Source: Eubacterium sp.
Lineage (GTDB): Bacteria; Bacillota; Clostridia; Lachnospirales; Lachnospiraceae
Assembly (NCBI GenBank): GCA_024697845.1
Contig: JAILRZ010000015.1
Location: 1 to 33,752, forward strand
Reading direction: 5' to 3'
Length of the DNA stretch: 33,752 nt
The position numbers and the translations under genes were made by a program. Shown in pieces: positions 1-9,191 of this stretch; within the stretch, counting starts at the first letter, position 1; each line of letters opens with the position of its first letter. The notes beneath the pieces are model-generated. The model made no database searches and was not told the DNA's origin. It saw nothing but the letters and a program-made list of their open reading frames with translations.

Positions 1-1
1 T

Positions 2-1693
2 GCCAATTGTTTGATTGACAGTCATGCATTAATGGTTCGAGGAGGATATATCAAAAACGTAGCCAATGGTATTTACTCTCAGTTCCCGCCGATGAAAAGA
101 ATTTCTCAGAAAATAGAAGCAATCATCCGTGATGAAATGGACAAGCTGGATGGCCAGGAAGTATTATTCCCTGTAGCGTTGCCAGCCAGTCTTTGGGATG
201 AATCCGGTCGTTATGAAAGTGTTGGTTCTGAACTTTTGAGATTCTCAGACAGAACCGGATCCAAGATGGTTCTTGGGATGACTCATGAAGAAGCATCCGT
301 TCAGTTGATTCGTGAATATGCCAACAGCTATGCGAAGTATCCATTTATGATTTACCAGATTCAGACAAAGTTCCGTGACGAAGCAAGACCACGAGCAGGA
401 CTCATTCGTGTTCGTGAATTTACAATGAAGGATGCTTATTCCTTCCATACATCACAGGAAGATTTGGAACAGTATTATCAGAAATGCTATGATGCGTACA
501 ATCGTATTTTTGCCCGTTGTGGTATTCCGGAAGTTGTTGTTGTAGCTTCTGATTCCGGTATGATGGGTGGTAGCGTATCTCACGAATATATGCTGTTAAC
601 AGCGGCTGGAGAGGATTCTATTGCAATTTGTCCGGAATGTGGATACAGCGCAAACGTGGAAGCTGCTCCAAACATTATTGAAAATGAAAATACTCGCGGA
701 ATGGAAGAATTGACTGAAGTAGAGACCCCAAATGTTTCTACCATTGAAGATTTATGTGAATTCTTAAAGGTTGATGCAAAGAACACTGCAAAGGCTGTTG
801 TATATCAGAAAAACGAAGATGACAGTTATGTGGTTGCATTTATCCGCGGAGATTTGGATATTAATGAAACGAAACTGACCAATGCAGTCGGATGTGACAT
901 CCATCCGGGGGTCATTGAAGATGACAGCATTTTGACTGCCGGTTTCATTGGACCTGTAGGAATTAATGAAAAGGTAACGGTATTATTTGATACTTCTCTG
1001 AAGGGAATCGATTTCCTTGTAACAGGTGCAAACAAAGCAGATACACATTATACAGGTTTCAATGTGGAAAGAGATTGTCCGGGTGTGGAATATCTTGATC
1101 TTGCCAAGATTACAGAAGGTGGAATTTGCCCACACTGTGGAAAGCATACAATCACAATTTCAAGAGGTATTGAAGTAGGGAACATCTTCCAGCTTGGAAC
1201 AAAGTACTCCAAGACAATGGGACTGACTTACTTAGATGAAAATGGTAAAGAACAAAATCCTATTATGGGATGCTATGGTATTGGTGTAGGTCGTATGGCT
1301 GCATCTATCTGTGAAGTGCGTCATGATGACTTTGGACCAATTTGGCCAATTACCATTGCTCCTTGGCAGGTACATCTTTGCTGCTTACGTTCTGATGATG
1401 CCGAATGCAAGGCAAAAGCAGATGAAATTTACGAAACATTGCAGAAGAAGGGAATTGAAGTGATCTATGATGACAGAAAGGTAAGACCGGGAGCAATGTT
1501 TGCAGATGCTGATTTACTTGGTGTTCCGGTAAGAGTGGTTGTGAGTCCAAGAAATCTTGCAGAAAATGCAGTTGAGATTTCAACTCGTGATAAGCAGATT
1601 GACAAGCAGAAGACACCAATCGATAATACGATTGCTGAAGTAGAAAGAATTATTCAGAAGCTGACCGACGATATTTACAGCCAGGTAAAATAA
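2..1693 (+). CDS. proS: Prolyl-tRNA synthetase, 5' end cut by window
   Basis: Class II aminoacyl-tRNA synthetase that charges tRNA-Pro with proline in the cytoplasm. The reading frame is open from base 2 and the first visible residues (ANCLIDSHALMVRGGYI) match the family a short distance inside the usual N-terminus, so the real start lies upstream of the window; the TTG at 11 is not the start. The first 200 residues hold the catalytic core with the THEEA and FRDE..RPRAGLIR stretches. The middle third (about residues 225-400) is the INS editing domain typical of bacterial-type ProS, which hydrolyses mischarged Ala-tRNA-Pro. A CPECGYSANVEAA segment precedes it. The C-terminal part contains GCYGIGVGR (motif 3) and the anticodon-binding domain. 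A terminator hairpin follows the stop within 20 bases. Identification is very secure. Confidence 0.96.
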   Translation, partial: ANCLIDSHALMVRGGYIKNVANGIYSQFPPMKRISQKIEAIIRDEMDKLDGQEVLFPVALPASLWDESGRYESVGSELLRFSDRTGSKMVLGMTHEEASVQLIREYANSYAKYPFMIYQIQTKFRDEARPRAGLIRVREFTMKDAYSFHTSQEDLEQYYQKCYDAYNRIFARCGIPEVVVVASDSGMMGGSVSHEYMLLTAAGEDSIAICPECGYSANVEAAPNIIENENTRGMEELTEVETPNVSTIEDLCEFLKVDAKNTAKAVVYQKNEDDSYVVAFIRGDLDINETKLTNAVGCDIHPGVIEDDSILTAGFIGPVGINEKVTVLFDTSLKGIDFLVTGANKADTHYTGFNVERDCPGVEYLDLAKITEGGICPHCGKHTITISRGIEVGNIFQLGTKYSKTMGLTYLDENGKEQNPIMGCYGIGVGRMAASICEVRHDDFGPIWPITIAPWQVHLCCLRSDDAECKAKADEIYETLQKKGIEVIYDDRKVRPGAMFADADLLGVPVRVVVSPRNLAENAVEISTRDKQIDKQKTPIDNTIAEVERIIQKLTDDIYSQVK

Positions 1694-1710
1694 TTAGATA
1701 TTTCATTTGA

Positions 1711-1740
1711 GCCGTCACATTTGTGGCGGCTTGATTTTTA
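1711..1740 (+). terminator. Rho-independent terminator of proS
   Basis: An 8-bp stem, GCCGTCAC with GTGGCGGC (1711-1718 and 1723-1730, one G-U pair), has an ATTT loop and is followed by TTGATTTTTA. It sits 17 bases after the proS stop codon. Confidence 0.8.
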
Positions 1741-1744
1741 GAGC

Positions 1745-2041
1745 GTACCCTAGCTTTCGAGATTTTTGGCAAAACTGGGGTACAGTTTAGGCATCATGAT
1801 TTTTTTGGTGTACCCTGATTTTCAGGTTTTTGGCAAAACCGGGGTACGGTTTAGACCTCAAGATTTTTTAGGTGTACCCTGATTTTCAGGTTTCTTGGCA
1901 AAACCGGGGTACAGTCGTAGCATCAAAAATTTTCAGCTGTACCCTGACTTTTAGGTTTTTGGACTAAATCGGGGTACAGAAGTAAAAAATAAGAAAAAAT
2001 TGTGTATCCCCAAAAACAAGAAATGTTGATATATAGGGTAC
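1745..2041. repeat. Palindromic tandem repeat array 1 (5 hairpin units, 64-65 bp period)
   Basis: Five units begin at 1745, 1810, 1874, 1939 and 2004, so the spacing is 65, 64, 65 and 65. Each hairpin is 38-39 bases and opens with GTACCC and closes with GGGTAC; the stem continues through TTTT/AAAA to about 13 bp in units 2 and 3, with a loop of about 12 bases. Linkers of 25-27 bases separate the units. Units 2 and 3 are nearly identical, units 1 and 4 diverge inside the loop, and unit 5 (2004-2041, GTATCC...GGGTAC) is degenerate but keeps length and phase. The array fills almost the whole gap between the proS terminator and the HAD gene. There is no room for a real ORF. Read on the minus strand, its interior matches array 2. 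Confidence 0.9.
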
Positions 2042-2069
2042 AAAAGCAAAATATGAAGGGAAAAGACAT

Positions 2070-2720
2070 ATGAAAACAATTATTTTTGATATGGACGGTG
2101 TGATTTTTGATTCCGAGCGAGTAATATTTGATGAGTGGAAAGAACTGGCAAAAAAGTACGGTTTTGAAAATCTTGAAATTCCTTACTTTCAATGTATCGG
2201 TGTGAATGCGGCTAGAACAAGAGAAATCATGCTGGATTTTTACGGGCAGGATTTTCCTTACGATGATTACTGCAAGGAACAATCAAGAAGATATCATGAA
2301 AAATATGACGGCGGACGATTGCCGTTGAAAAAAGGTGTGGAAGAACTGTTACAATATTTGAAAAAAGAGGGATTTTTTGTTGCAATTGCTTCTTCTACAC
2401 GACACACTTTGGTAGAACAACAGATTATTGATGCAGGACTTCGTCCGTATTTTGATCGAATTATTGGTGGGGACATGGTTACAAAGAGTAAGCCAAATCC
2501 GGAGATCTTCCAGAAAGCACTGGAAGGTTTGGAGGCAATACCGGGAGAGACAATTGTCATCGAAGATTCCTTCAACGGAATTCGTGCTGCCTTCAATGCA
2601 GGGATGATTCCTGTAATGGTGCCGGATATGATTGCACCAGATGATGAGATGAGAGAAAAAGCAGAAGTGATTTTAAACAATCTGTTGGAAGTGAAAGAAT
2701 ATCTTGAGAAACAGATGTAA
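2070..2720 (+). CDS. HAD-superfamily hydrolase, beta-phosphoglucomutase-like
   Basis: A 216-residue cytoplasmic phosphatase or phosphomutase of HAD subfamily IA. Motif I is FDMDGVIFDSE with nucleophile Asp7 and acid/base Asp9. Motif II is the Ser in IASSTR, motif III the Lys in KSKPNPEIF, and motif IV is IEDSFNGI with its metal-binding acid. Residues about 15-90 form the helical cap. The VIFDSE and EDSFNGI variants are typical of the beta-phosphoglucomutase/2-deoxyglucose-6-phosphatase-like branch, but the substrate cannot be read from the sequence. The start has GAAGGG at 2055-2060 as a ribosome site. The gene follows the first repeat array by 28 bases; no clear promoter was found in between, so the array or its flank must carry the transcription start unless there is read-through from proS. 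Confidence 0.88.
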   Translation: MKTIIFDMDGVIFDSERVIFDEWKELAKKYGFENLEIPYFQCIGVNAARTREIMLDFYGQDFPYDDYCKEQSRRYHEKYDGGRLPLKKGVEELLQYLKKEGFFVAIASSTRHTLVEQQIIDAGLRPYFDRIIGGDMVTKSKPNPEIFQKALEGLEAIPGETIVIEDSFNGIRAAFNAGMIPVMVPDMIAPDDEMREKAEVILNNLLEVKEYLEKQM

Positions 2721-2736
2721 CAAAAGGACTCAATGA

Positions 2737-2765
2737 TTGACACTCCTTTTTGCATGTAGTAAAAT
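2737..2765 (+). promoter_or_regulatory. Sigma-A promoter of the fur-znuC-ygiQ row
   Basis: TTGACA (2737-2742), a 17-base spacer and TAAAAT (2760-2765) form a near-consensus promoter 36 bases before the Fur-family start codon. Confidence 0.8.
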
Positions 2766-2779
2766 GAAAAGGATTTTCA
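2765..2779. promoter_or_regulatory. Candidate autoregulatory operator (inverted repeat)
   Basis: TGAAAA-GGA-TTTTCA is a perfect 6-3-6 palindrome that begins at the last base of the -10 box and covers the expected transcription start of the Fur-family gene. Its position suits a repressor site. It does not match the well-known Fur, Zur or PerR boxes closely, so the assignment is inference from position and symmetry only. Confidence 0.4.
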
Positions 2780-2800
2780 AATTCATTCGTGGAGGAAAAT

Positions 2801-3202
2801 ATGGCAGGAAAATACAAGACCAGACAGAATGAAGTTATCAAAAAATGTCTGGAAGAAAATAAAGATGGATATGTTACTGTCCAGCAGGTGATGGATTACT
2901 TGAAAAAACAGGATATCTCCGTTGGTTTAACGACGATTTACCGTCAGTTGGATCGCTTGGTGGATGAGGGATTTGTAACGAAGGTTAATGTGGAAGGGAA
3001 ATCAGGAGCATGCTATCAGTGGATGCCGGAGCAGGATGAGCAGGACATGATTTATATTCAATGCGAACGATGTGGTGAAGTCTCTAAAATGGAATGTCAT
3101 CATCTGGCAGAATTGTATCATCATGTGGAAAGTGATCATCATTTTAAAGTGAACACAAAGAAGACCGTGTTATATGGTCGATGTGATAAGTGCAATAAGT
3201 AA
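2801..3202 (+). CDS. Fur-family metal-responsive transcriptional repressor
   Basis: A 133-residue DNA-binding repressor of the Fur/Zur/PerR family. The N-terminal winged helix spans about residues 1-75 (TTIYRQLDRLVDEGFV is the recognition-helix region). The C-terminal dimerisation half has two CxxC pairs, Cys88/Cys91 and Cys128/Cys131, forming the structural zinc site, plus His-rich stretches (CHHLAEL, SDHHF) that could hold the sensing metal. I chose ATG 2801 because the in-frame GTG at 2789 is itself part of the GGAGG ribosome site. The ZnuC-like ATPase starts 10 bases downstream, so a zinc (Zur) role is the best guess, but Fur, Zur and PerR cannot be separated by eye. The gene probably represses its own promoter. 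Confidence 0.88.
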   Translation: MAGKYKTRQNEVIKKCLEENKDGYVTVQQVMDYLKKQDISVGLTTIYRQLDRLVDEGFVTKVNVEGKSGACYQWMPEQDEQDMIYIQCERCGEVSKMECHHLAELYHHVESDHHFKVNTKKTVLYGRCDKCNK

Positions 3203-3212
3203 GGTGAAAGAA

Positions 3213-3986
3213 ATGATTTTTGATTTTAAAAATGTTAGTTTGGGATATGACAATTTAGTAGTGGCAAAGGACCTAAATTTTTGTGTGAATCAGGGAGACT
3301 ATGTCTGTATTGTAGGAGAAAACGGTGCAGGAAAAAGTACATTGATTAAAACATTGCTGGGACTGATTAAGCCATTAGATGGAAGTATTGAGAATAATAT
3401 CCATAAAGGAATCGGATATCTGCCACAGCAGACAGCAGTGCAGAGGGATTTTCCGGCCAGTGTCTGGGAAGTAGTTCTTTCCGGCACATTAAATGGAAGT
3501 CGTAAGCTTCCATTTTATACGAAAAAAGATCGAGCATTGGCGCAGGAAAATATGGAAAAAATGCATATTATGCCATTGAAAAAGAACTGTTATCGAGAGT
3601 TATCCGGTGGACAGCAACAGAGAGTTTTGCTGGCCAGAGCACTTTGTGCCACCGATGGAGTGTTGATTCTTGATGAGCCGATTACAGGACTGGATCCTGC
3701 GGCAACAATGGAATTCTACGAAGAACTAAAGAATTTGAATGAGAAAGAAAATGTAACGATTATTATGGTTACTCACGATATTGAAAATGCTATGGATTAT
3801 GCGTCGCATATTTTGCATTTGAAGCAGGATGCGACATTTTTCGGAACAGTGGAGGAATACAAAAAATCCAATGTTTCGAATATGTTTCTGGGGGATACGG
3901 TGCTTCACCGAATTCATCAGGCGGATGAAAAATCAGGGAGAGATGTGGCAGAGACCATTGATCAACTGGTAAAATCAAATAAATAG
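3213..3986 (+). CDS. Metal-type ABC transporter ATP-binding protein (ZnuC-like)
   Basis: A 257-residue ATPase subunit of an ABC importer, closest in style to ZnuC/MntB-type metal transporters (the YLPQQ...[13 protein letters not shown] segment is characteristic). Walker A is GENGAGKST (35-43), the signature is LSGGQ (130-134), Walker B is LILDEP (151-156), and the switch His lies in VTHD. The start is ATG 3213 with AAGGTGA just upstream; a longer frame beginning inside the repressor gene has no ribosome site. It follows the Fur-family gene by 10 bases, so the two are surely co-transcribed. No permease or substrate-binding protein gene is beside it: the next gene is ygiQ. The partner subunits must be encoded elsewhere or have been lost. 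Confidence 0.88.
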   Translation: MIFDFKNVSLGYDNLVVAKDLNFCVNQGDYVCIVGENGAGKSTLIKTLLGLIKPLDGSIENNIHKGIGYLPQQTAVQRDFPASVWEVVLSGTLNGSRKLPFYTKKDRALAQENMEKMHIMPLKKNCYRELSGGQQQRVLLARALCATDGVLILDEPITGLDPAATMEFYEELKNLNEKENVTIIMVTHDIENAMDYASHILHLKQDATFFGTVEEYKKSNVSNMFLGDTVLHRIHQADEKSGRDVAETIDQLVKSNK

Positions 3987-4003
3987 AACGGATGGATGAT
4001 GTT

Positions 4004-5974
4004 ATGTCTTTTTTACCAATTTCAAAACAGGATATGAAAGAACAGGGAATCGAACAGTTAGATTTCGTGTATGTGATTGGGGATGCTTATGTAGATCATC
4101 CTTCTTTTGGACATGCCATTATCTCCAGAGTATTGCAGGCTCATGGATACACTGTGGGAATTATTTCCCAACCGGATTGGAAGGATGAAGAAAGTATAAA
4201 TATTCTTGGGGAACCACGACTAGCTTTTCTGGTAATGGGCGGAAATATGGATTCCATGGTAAATCATTATTATGTTTCGAAAAAACATCGAGATAGTGAT
4301 GCTTATACACCAGGTGGTGAAATTGGAAAACGTCCGGATCATGCGACAGTTGTTTATTGCAATTTAATCAGAAGGACTTATAAAACAAAACCGATTCTCA
4401 TTGGAGGAATCGAGGCCAGTCTTCGACGAATGGCTCATTACGATTATTGGAGCAATAGTTTTAAGCGTTCTATTCTTTTGGACAGTCAGGCAAACATGAT
4501 TACTTATGGAATGGGAGAAAAATCCATTGTACAGGTAGCGGATGCTTTAGCCAGCGGAATGGATATCAGTGATATTACTTATATTCCGGGAACGGTATTT
4601 AAAACAAAAAATTTGGAATTGGCCTATGACCCAATTATTCTTCCGTCTTATGACGAGATGAAAGAGGACAAGTTGCGTTATGCAGACAGTTTTCGTGTAC
4701 AGTCGGAAAATACGGATCCGTTTAATGGAAAAACATTGGTGGAACCTTATCCGAATGGGGTATATGTGGTGCAAAATCCACCACAGGAACCAATGACCCA
4801 GCAGGAAATGGATGATGTTTATGATCTTCCATATGAAAGGACTTACCATCCGATTTATGAGGCACAGGGAGGAATCCCTGCAATTCAGGAAATTCAATTT
4901 TCATTGATTAGTTGTCGCGGATGTTTTGGGGCTTGTAGTTTTTGTGCGTTGACCTTCCATCAGGGAAGAATTATTCAAACAAGAAGTCATCGCTCCATTA
5001 TTGATGAGGCGAAGAAAATTATTGAAATGCCAAATTTCAAGGGATATATCCATGATGTGGGAGGGCCGACAGCGAACTTCTATCACCCGGCCTGTAAGAA
5101 ACAGCTCAAGTACGGTGTGTGTAAACATAAGCAATGTTTGTGGCCGAAACCGTGTGAAAATCTGGATACAGACCATAGTGAATATTTGAAACTGTTACGG
5201 AAGTTAAGAGAATTACCAAAAGTGAAGAAAGTATTTGTTCGTTCCGGAATTCGTTTTGATTATATTATGGCAGACAAAGACAAGAGCAGCACTTTCTTCA
5301 AGGAATTGGTAGAGCATCACATTAGCGGACAGTTAAAGGTGGCACCGGAACATATTTCCGATGTGGTATTGTCCTATATGGGAAAACCACAAAATTGTGT
5401 CTATGAAGGCTTTATTGAGAAGTATTACAAGCTCAATGAAAAGGCTGGAAAGAAACAGTTCGTGGTTCCGTATTTGATGAGTTCTCATCCCGGCTCTACG
5501 ATGAAAGAAGCTGTTAAGCTGGCAGAATATTTAAGAGATATCGGATACAATCCACAGCAGGTACAGGATTTTTATCCGACGCCATCCACAATGTCTACAG
5601 TGATGTATTACACTGGGGTGGATCCGAGAACCATGAAGGAAGTATATACACCGAAGAACCCTCATGAAAAGGCAATGCAGCGAGCGTTGATGCAATATCG
5701 TAATCCTGCCAATTATGAATTGGTAAAAGAAGCCTTGCATATTGCGGGACGAGAGGATTTGATCGGTTTTGATAAGCATTGTCTGATTAAACCGCGAAAA
5801 TTAAGTAACAATCGGGTCAATTATAAGAAAAATGAAAAACAGGGAAATGGCTCGAAACGAAACTTAGCAAAAGGACGAGGAAACGGTTCAAAGGGAAAGG
5901 GGAAAAATGGAAACACCTGGAATGAAAAACGGAATCATTCCAGTAAAAAAACAGGAAGAGGAAAAAGAAAATAA
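4004..5974 (+). CDS. YgiQ-family radical SAM protein
   Basis: A 656-residue iron-sulfur enzyme of the YgiQ family, whose biochemical reaction is not established. The N-terminal domain (about 1-280) is the family-specific part, opening with MSFLPIS and [17 protein letters not shown]. The radical SAM cluster motif CxxxCxxC is Cys307, Cys311 and Cys314 (CFGACSFC). Further conserved cysteines follow in [21 protein letters not shown]. The last 50 residues are rich in Lys, Gly and Asn, suggesting a disordered nucleic-acid-binding tail. I prefer ATG 4004 because family members usually begin at MSFLPIS and GGATG lies about 8-12 bases upstream; ATG 3992 in the same frame is possible. The gene starts 17 bases after the ATPase gene, so it appears to belong to the same transcript. 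Confidence 0.92.
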   Translation: MSFLPISKQDMKEQGIEQLDFVYVIGDAYVDHPSFGHAIISRVLQAHGYTVGIISQPDWKDEESINILGEPRLAFLVMGGNMDSMVNHYYVSKKHRDSDAYTPGGEIGKRPDHATVVYCNLIRRTYKTKPILIGGIEASLRRMAHYDYWSNSFKRSILLDSQANMITYGMGEKSIVQVADALASGMDISDITYIPGTVFKTKNLELAYDPIILPSYDEMKEDKLRYADSFRVQSENTDPFNGKTLVEPYPNGVYVVQNPPQEPMTQQEMDDVYDLPYERTYHPIYEAQGGIPAIQEIQFSLISCRGCFGACSFCALTFHQGRIIQTRSHRSIIDEAKKIIEMPNFKGYIHDVGGPTANFYHPACKKQLKYGVCKHKQCLWPKPCENLDTDHSEYLKLLRKLRELPKVKKVFVRSGIRFDYIMADKDKSSTFFKELVEHHISGQLKVAPEHISDVVLSYMGKPQNCVYEGFIEKYYKLNEKAGKKQFVVPYLMSSHPGSTMKEAVKLAEYLRDIGYNPQQVQDFYPTPSTMSTVMYYTGVDPRTMKEVYTPKNPHEKAMQRALMQYRNPANYELVKEALHIAGREDLIGFDKHCLIKPRKLSNNRVNYKKNEKQGNGSKRNLAKGRGNGSKGKGKNGNTWNEKRNHSSKKTGRGKRK

Positions 5975-5994
5975 GTCGTTGAAAGGGAGAAAAA

Positions 5995-8673
5995 ATGGGA
6001 GCAAAAAAGAAAATTTTAGCTTATGTATTGTCGCTATGTTTAGTATTTAGTGGAATTACTCTATCAAAGCCACAGATTAATAATGCAGCAGACAGTACAA
6101 CAGTTTATTTTTTGAACTCTGATAATTGGAATGTAATTTATGGATATGCATATGCAAATGATGCCGGTGTGTCAGATGGTTGGCCGGGAACAAAAGCAAC
6201 GAAAGCATCTCAGATGGGAGAGGGATGGTATCAGGTTGTTGTTCCTAGAAGTGCTTCAGCAGGTTTTAGCATGATTTTGAATGACGGCTCCGGAAACAGA
6301 GCAGAAGTTTATATTAACAATGACATTTATACTTATGTAACTGCAGAAGCAAATGTCTATAGTTCGAAGGAAGCTGCAGAATATGCTGTGGGTTTTTCAT
6401 CAGGAGAAGAACCAACAAAAAAGAATTATTATGTGGATGCTACAGGAGTTGGAGCAAGCTTGCCTTATACATCTTATGAAGCAGAGGATGCAGAAACCAA
6501 TGCTACCGTTTTAAAAGATAATAGAACTTATATTACCGCAGTTCAGTCAGAAGCCAGTGGAAGAGAAGCGGTCAAATTACAAAATACAGGAGATTACGTT
6601 GAGTTTCAATTGACAAAACCGGCCAATACGATAGTTTTAAGGTACAGCATGCCCGACAGCACTGATGGGAACGGATTAAACGCGTCTCTATCGTTATATG
6701 TGAATGGAAATAAGTCAAAGGATTTGTCTTTAACTTCAAAGTATGCCTGGGTATATGGAGCATATCCCTATGATAACAATGTCAATGGAGGAAATGGTCA
6801 TCGATTTTTTGATGAGACCCGTGCATTCTTTAAAGAAGGAACCTTAGATGCGGGAACAAAAATCCGTTTGCAGAAAGATGCATCCTGTAATGCTGCTTAT
6901 TACATTGTGGATTTTATCGAATGTGAAAATGTTACTGCAAAGGAACGCCCGGACAACTGCTTATCCATAACAGAGTTTGGTGCAGTAGCAGATGACAATA
7001 AGGACGATTATAATGCATTTTTATCCTGTGTTCAGGAAGCGAAAAATCAACATAAGGAAGTTTGGATTCCTACAGGAACTTTTCAATTGGAACAAAAAAG
7101 AAATCTGGTAGTTTCGGATGTTACGATTCGTGGCGCGGGAATGTGGTATTCAAACCTGGTAGGTCTGGGAGCTGCTTTTGATTATTCCGGAACCTGTAAA
7201 TTTTATGATTTCTCGATGACAGGACTTGCAGATCATCGATTGGATGCGGAGGATTTACCGGCGTTTGGGGGGACTTCGGCAAGTACAAATTGTGTCATTG
7301 AAAATATTTGGATGGAACATGTTAAAGTAGGTGTTTGGACGTATGCTGCAAAAAATCTGACAATTCAGGGATGTAGAATTAGAAATACCTATGCAGACGG
7401 AATGAATCTTTGCAGCGGAACAAGCGGAGCAATTGTAAAGGACAATTCTGTTAGAAATACCGGCGATGATGGAATTGCTATTTGGCCATGGCAGGGAAAT
7501 TGCTATAACAATACGATTTGTAATAATACAGTGCAGATGCCGATTCTTGCAAATTGTATTGCGGTTTATGGTGGATATGGAAATGTGGTTTCCAATAATT
7601 ATGTGACAGATACGGTAAATAATGGTGGTGGAATATGTGTATCCAGCCAGTTTGACACTTCAAATGGATTTTCAGGAACAATTCAGGTGAATGGAAATAT
7701 CCTGGTTCGGTGTGGAACACAGCATTCTGATTATAAATATAATGTAGGAGCAATTTGGTTTTGGGTGACCAATGCAGCAATGAATGCAGATTTCCAAATT
7801 TCGGATAATATTATTATCGACTCAACTTATGAGGGAATTCTGTTTGATTGTTTTAATGAATTATCCCGAGTGACAGTTTCAGATACCAGTATTTATGGCC
7901 CACAAACTAATGGTATTGATGTTCGCGGATACAAACAGGCTTCTCTGGTAATTGATGGGGTAGCGGTCGTAGACTATAACGGAGTACGTTTAAACAATGA
8001 AAATAATAACTGCTCCATATCATATTTAAATCAGGGAATCTACGATGGAACAGCACCGGAAACTCCAACAGAGCCTGTGACAGAAACTCCAACAGAACCT
8101 ATCACTGAAGCAACAACAGTCAAGGAAGAACCTAAGATTTCTGAAAAGGTTAAGATTGAAGGATATCAGATTAGTACAACGGCAGGTGGAAGTCGTGTGA
8201 TTGCATCTGTGGAACCGGAAATTGATGGGAAAAAAGTTGTAGAATATGGTTTAATTTATGGATTGGCGATGTATAATGGAAGAGTAACATCGTGGACACA
8301 AGATGATATGATTGTCCATTCAGATAATTATTTTGTAAAAGGCTATGACAGTAAGGGGCTTGGTATCGTGGAACAACAGTTGGGAAGTTCTTCGTCGGCG
8401 ATAGAATATAGTTTGGTAATGCACTTTGGAGCACACTCAAAAGTTGCATATGAAGCTGACTATAAAGTGAGAGGTTATGCAAAGTTGTCTGATGGAACTT
8501 ATGTTTATAGTGAAATTTGTTCCTATACGATATTTAAGATAGCAAATGTACTCTATCAAAATCAATTGATGCCTCGTGAATCCGCACATGACTATCTGTT
8601 CAATAATATTTTAACAGTGGTAGATTCCACGTACAAAAAAATTGATTTTAAGAAAATTACCTGGGTAAGATAA
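5995..8673 (+). CDS. Secreted GH87-like alpha-1,3-glucanase with carbohydrate-binding modules
   Basis: An 892-residue exported protein. Residues 1-31 are a signal peptide. Residues about 35-125 (VYFLNSDNW, GWPGTKA, GEGWYQVVVP) resemble a CBM25/CBM26 alpha-glucan-binding module. Residues about 155-315 (YEAEDAETNA, EASGREAVKLQNTGDYVEF, YSMPDS.DG) match the CBM35/CBM6-like module that precedes the catalytic helix in GH87 mycodextranases. Residues about 320-690 are a right-handed beta-helix starting SITEFGAVADD. Asp468 (YADGMN) and Asp491-Asp492 (NTGDDGIAIW) fit the three-aspartate arrangement of GH87. A Thr/Pro/Glu linker leads to a C-terminal domain of about 170 residues that I do not recognise. 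Predicted role: hydrolysis of alpha-1,3-glucan (mutan or fungal wall). The ribosome site is GGGAG, 20 bases after ygiQ. A pectate-lyase-like or GH28-related annotation is the alternative. Confidence 0.75.
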   Translation: MGAKKKILAYVLSLCLVFSGITLSKPQINNAADSTTVYFLNSDNWNVIYGYAYANDAGVSDGWPGTKATKASQMGEGWYQVVVPRSASAGFSMILNDGSGNRAEVYINNDIYTYVTAEANVYSSKEAAEYAVGFSSGEEPTKKNYYVDATGVGASLPYTSYEAEDAETNATVLKDNRTYITAVQSEASGREAVKLQNTGDYVEFQLTKPANTIVLRYSMPDSTDGNGLNASLSLYVNGNKSKDLSLTSKYAWVYGAYPYDNNVNGGNGHRFFDETRAFFKEGTLDAGTKIRLQKDASCNAAYYIVDFIECENVTAKERPDNCLSITEFGAVADDNKDDYNAFLSCVQEAKNQHKEVWIPTGTFQLEQKRNLVVSDVTIRGAGMWYSNLVGLGAAFDYSGTCKFYDFSMTGLADHRLDAEDLPAFGGTSASTNCVIENIWMEHVKVGVWTYAAKNLTIQGCRIRNTYADGMNLCSGTSGAIVKDNSVRNTGDDGIAIWPWQGNCYNNTICNNTVQMPILANCIAVYGGYGNVVSNNYVTDTVNNGGGICVSSQFDTSNGFSGTIQVNGNILVRCGTQHSDYKYNVGAIWFWVTNAAMNADFQISDNIIIDSTYEGILFDCFNELSRVTVSDTSIYGPQTNGIDVRGYKQASLVIDGVAVVDYNGVRLNNENNNCSISYLNQGIYDGTAPETPTEPVTETPTEPITEATTVKEEPKISEKVKIEGYQISTTAGGSRVIASVEPEIDGKKVVEYGLIYGLAMYNGRVTSWTQDDMIVHSDNYFVKGYDSKGLGIVEQQLGSSSSAIEYSLVMHFGAHSKVAYEADYKVRGYAKLSDGTYVYSEICSYTIFKIANVLYQNQLMPRESAHDYLFNNILTVVDSTYKKIDFKKITWVR

Positions 8674-8734
8674 ATTAAGCTCGTTATCGAGGAAACTCAT
8701 ATGAATATAAACGAAACTTAGGAGGTAGAAAGAA

Positions 8735-9172
8735 ATGGATTTAAAAACTTTACAGAAAGATATGATTGCAGCAATGAAGGAAAAGGATAAAGCCAGAAAA
8801 GAATCTATTTCTGCGTTGGTACAGGCAGTGAAGAAGGCAGGAATTGATGCCGGATGTCGTGAAGATATTCCGGAAGAAATGGTCAATAAAGTGATTTTAA
8901 AAGAATTAAAATCTGTGAAGGAACAGATTGACGGATGTCCTGATTCCAGAGGGGATTTAAAAGCAGAATATCAGGCTCGTTTCGATGTATTTAATGAATA
9001 TGCTCCAAAACTAATGAGTGCAGAAGAAGTGGAAGCAGAGTTGAAAGAAAAATTCGCTGATGTGATTGCCACAGGAAATAAAGGTCAGATTATGAAAACC
9101 GTAATGCCTGCATTTAAAGGCAGAGCAGATGGAAAAGTAATCAACCAGATAGTAGCAAAACTTTGTTCATAG
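8735..9172 (+). CDS. GatB/YqeY domain protein
   Basis: A 145-residue cytoplasmic protein of the YqeY family, which resembles the C-terminal tail domain of the amidotransferase subunit GatB. It begins MDLKTLQKDMIAAMKEKDKARKESISALVQA and ends in GRADGKVINQIVAKL, both hallmark stretches. The family is thought to bind tRNA, but its role is not settled. The start has a perfect AGGAGG site. It lies between secreted-protein genes and 20 bases before the phosphoesterase gene, so it is probably co-transcribed with it. No gatCAB genes are in the window. Confidence 0.92.
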   Translation: MDLKTLQKDMIAAMKEKDKARKESISALVQAVKKAGIDAGCREDIPEEMVNKVILKELKSVKEQIDGCPDSRGDLKAEYQARFDVFNEYAPKLMSAEEVEAELKEKFADVIATGNKGQIMKTVMPAFKGRADGKVINQIVAKLCS

Positions 9173-9191
9173 GATTGGAAAGGAGAATCAT

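Noticed and set aside
2721-2750. Terminator between the HAD gene and the Fur-family gene
   Set aside because: AAAAGGA/TCCTTTT can pair over 7 bp but the loop is long, and the same bases serve as the promoter; support is too weak to list.
2789-2800. GTG start four codons upstream for the Fur-family gene
   Set aside because: The GTG overlaps GGAGG, which is the ribosome site of ATG 2801.
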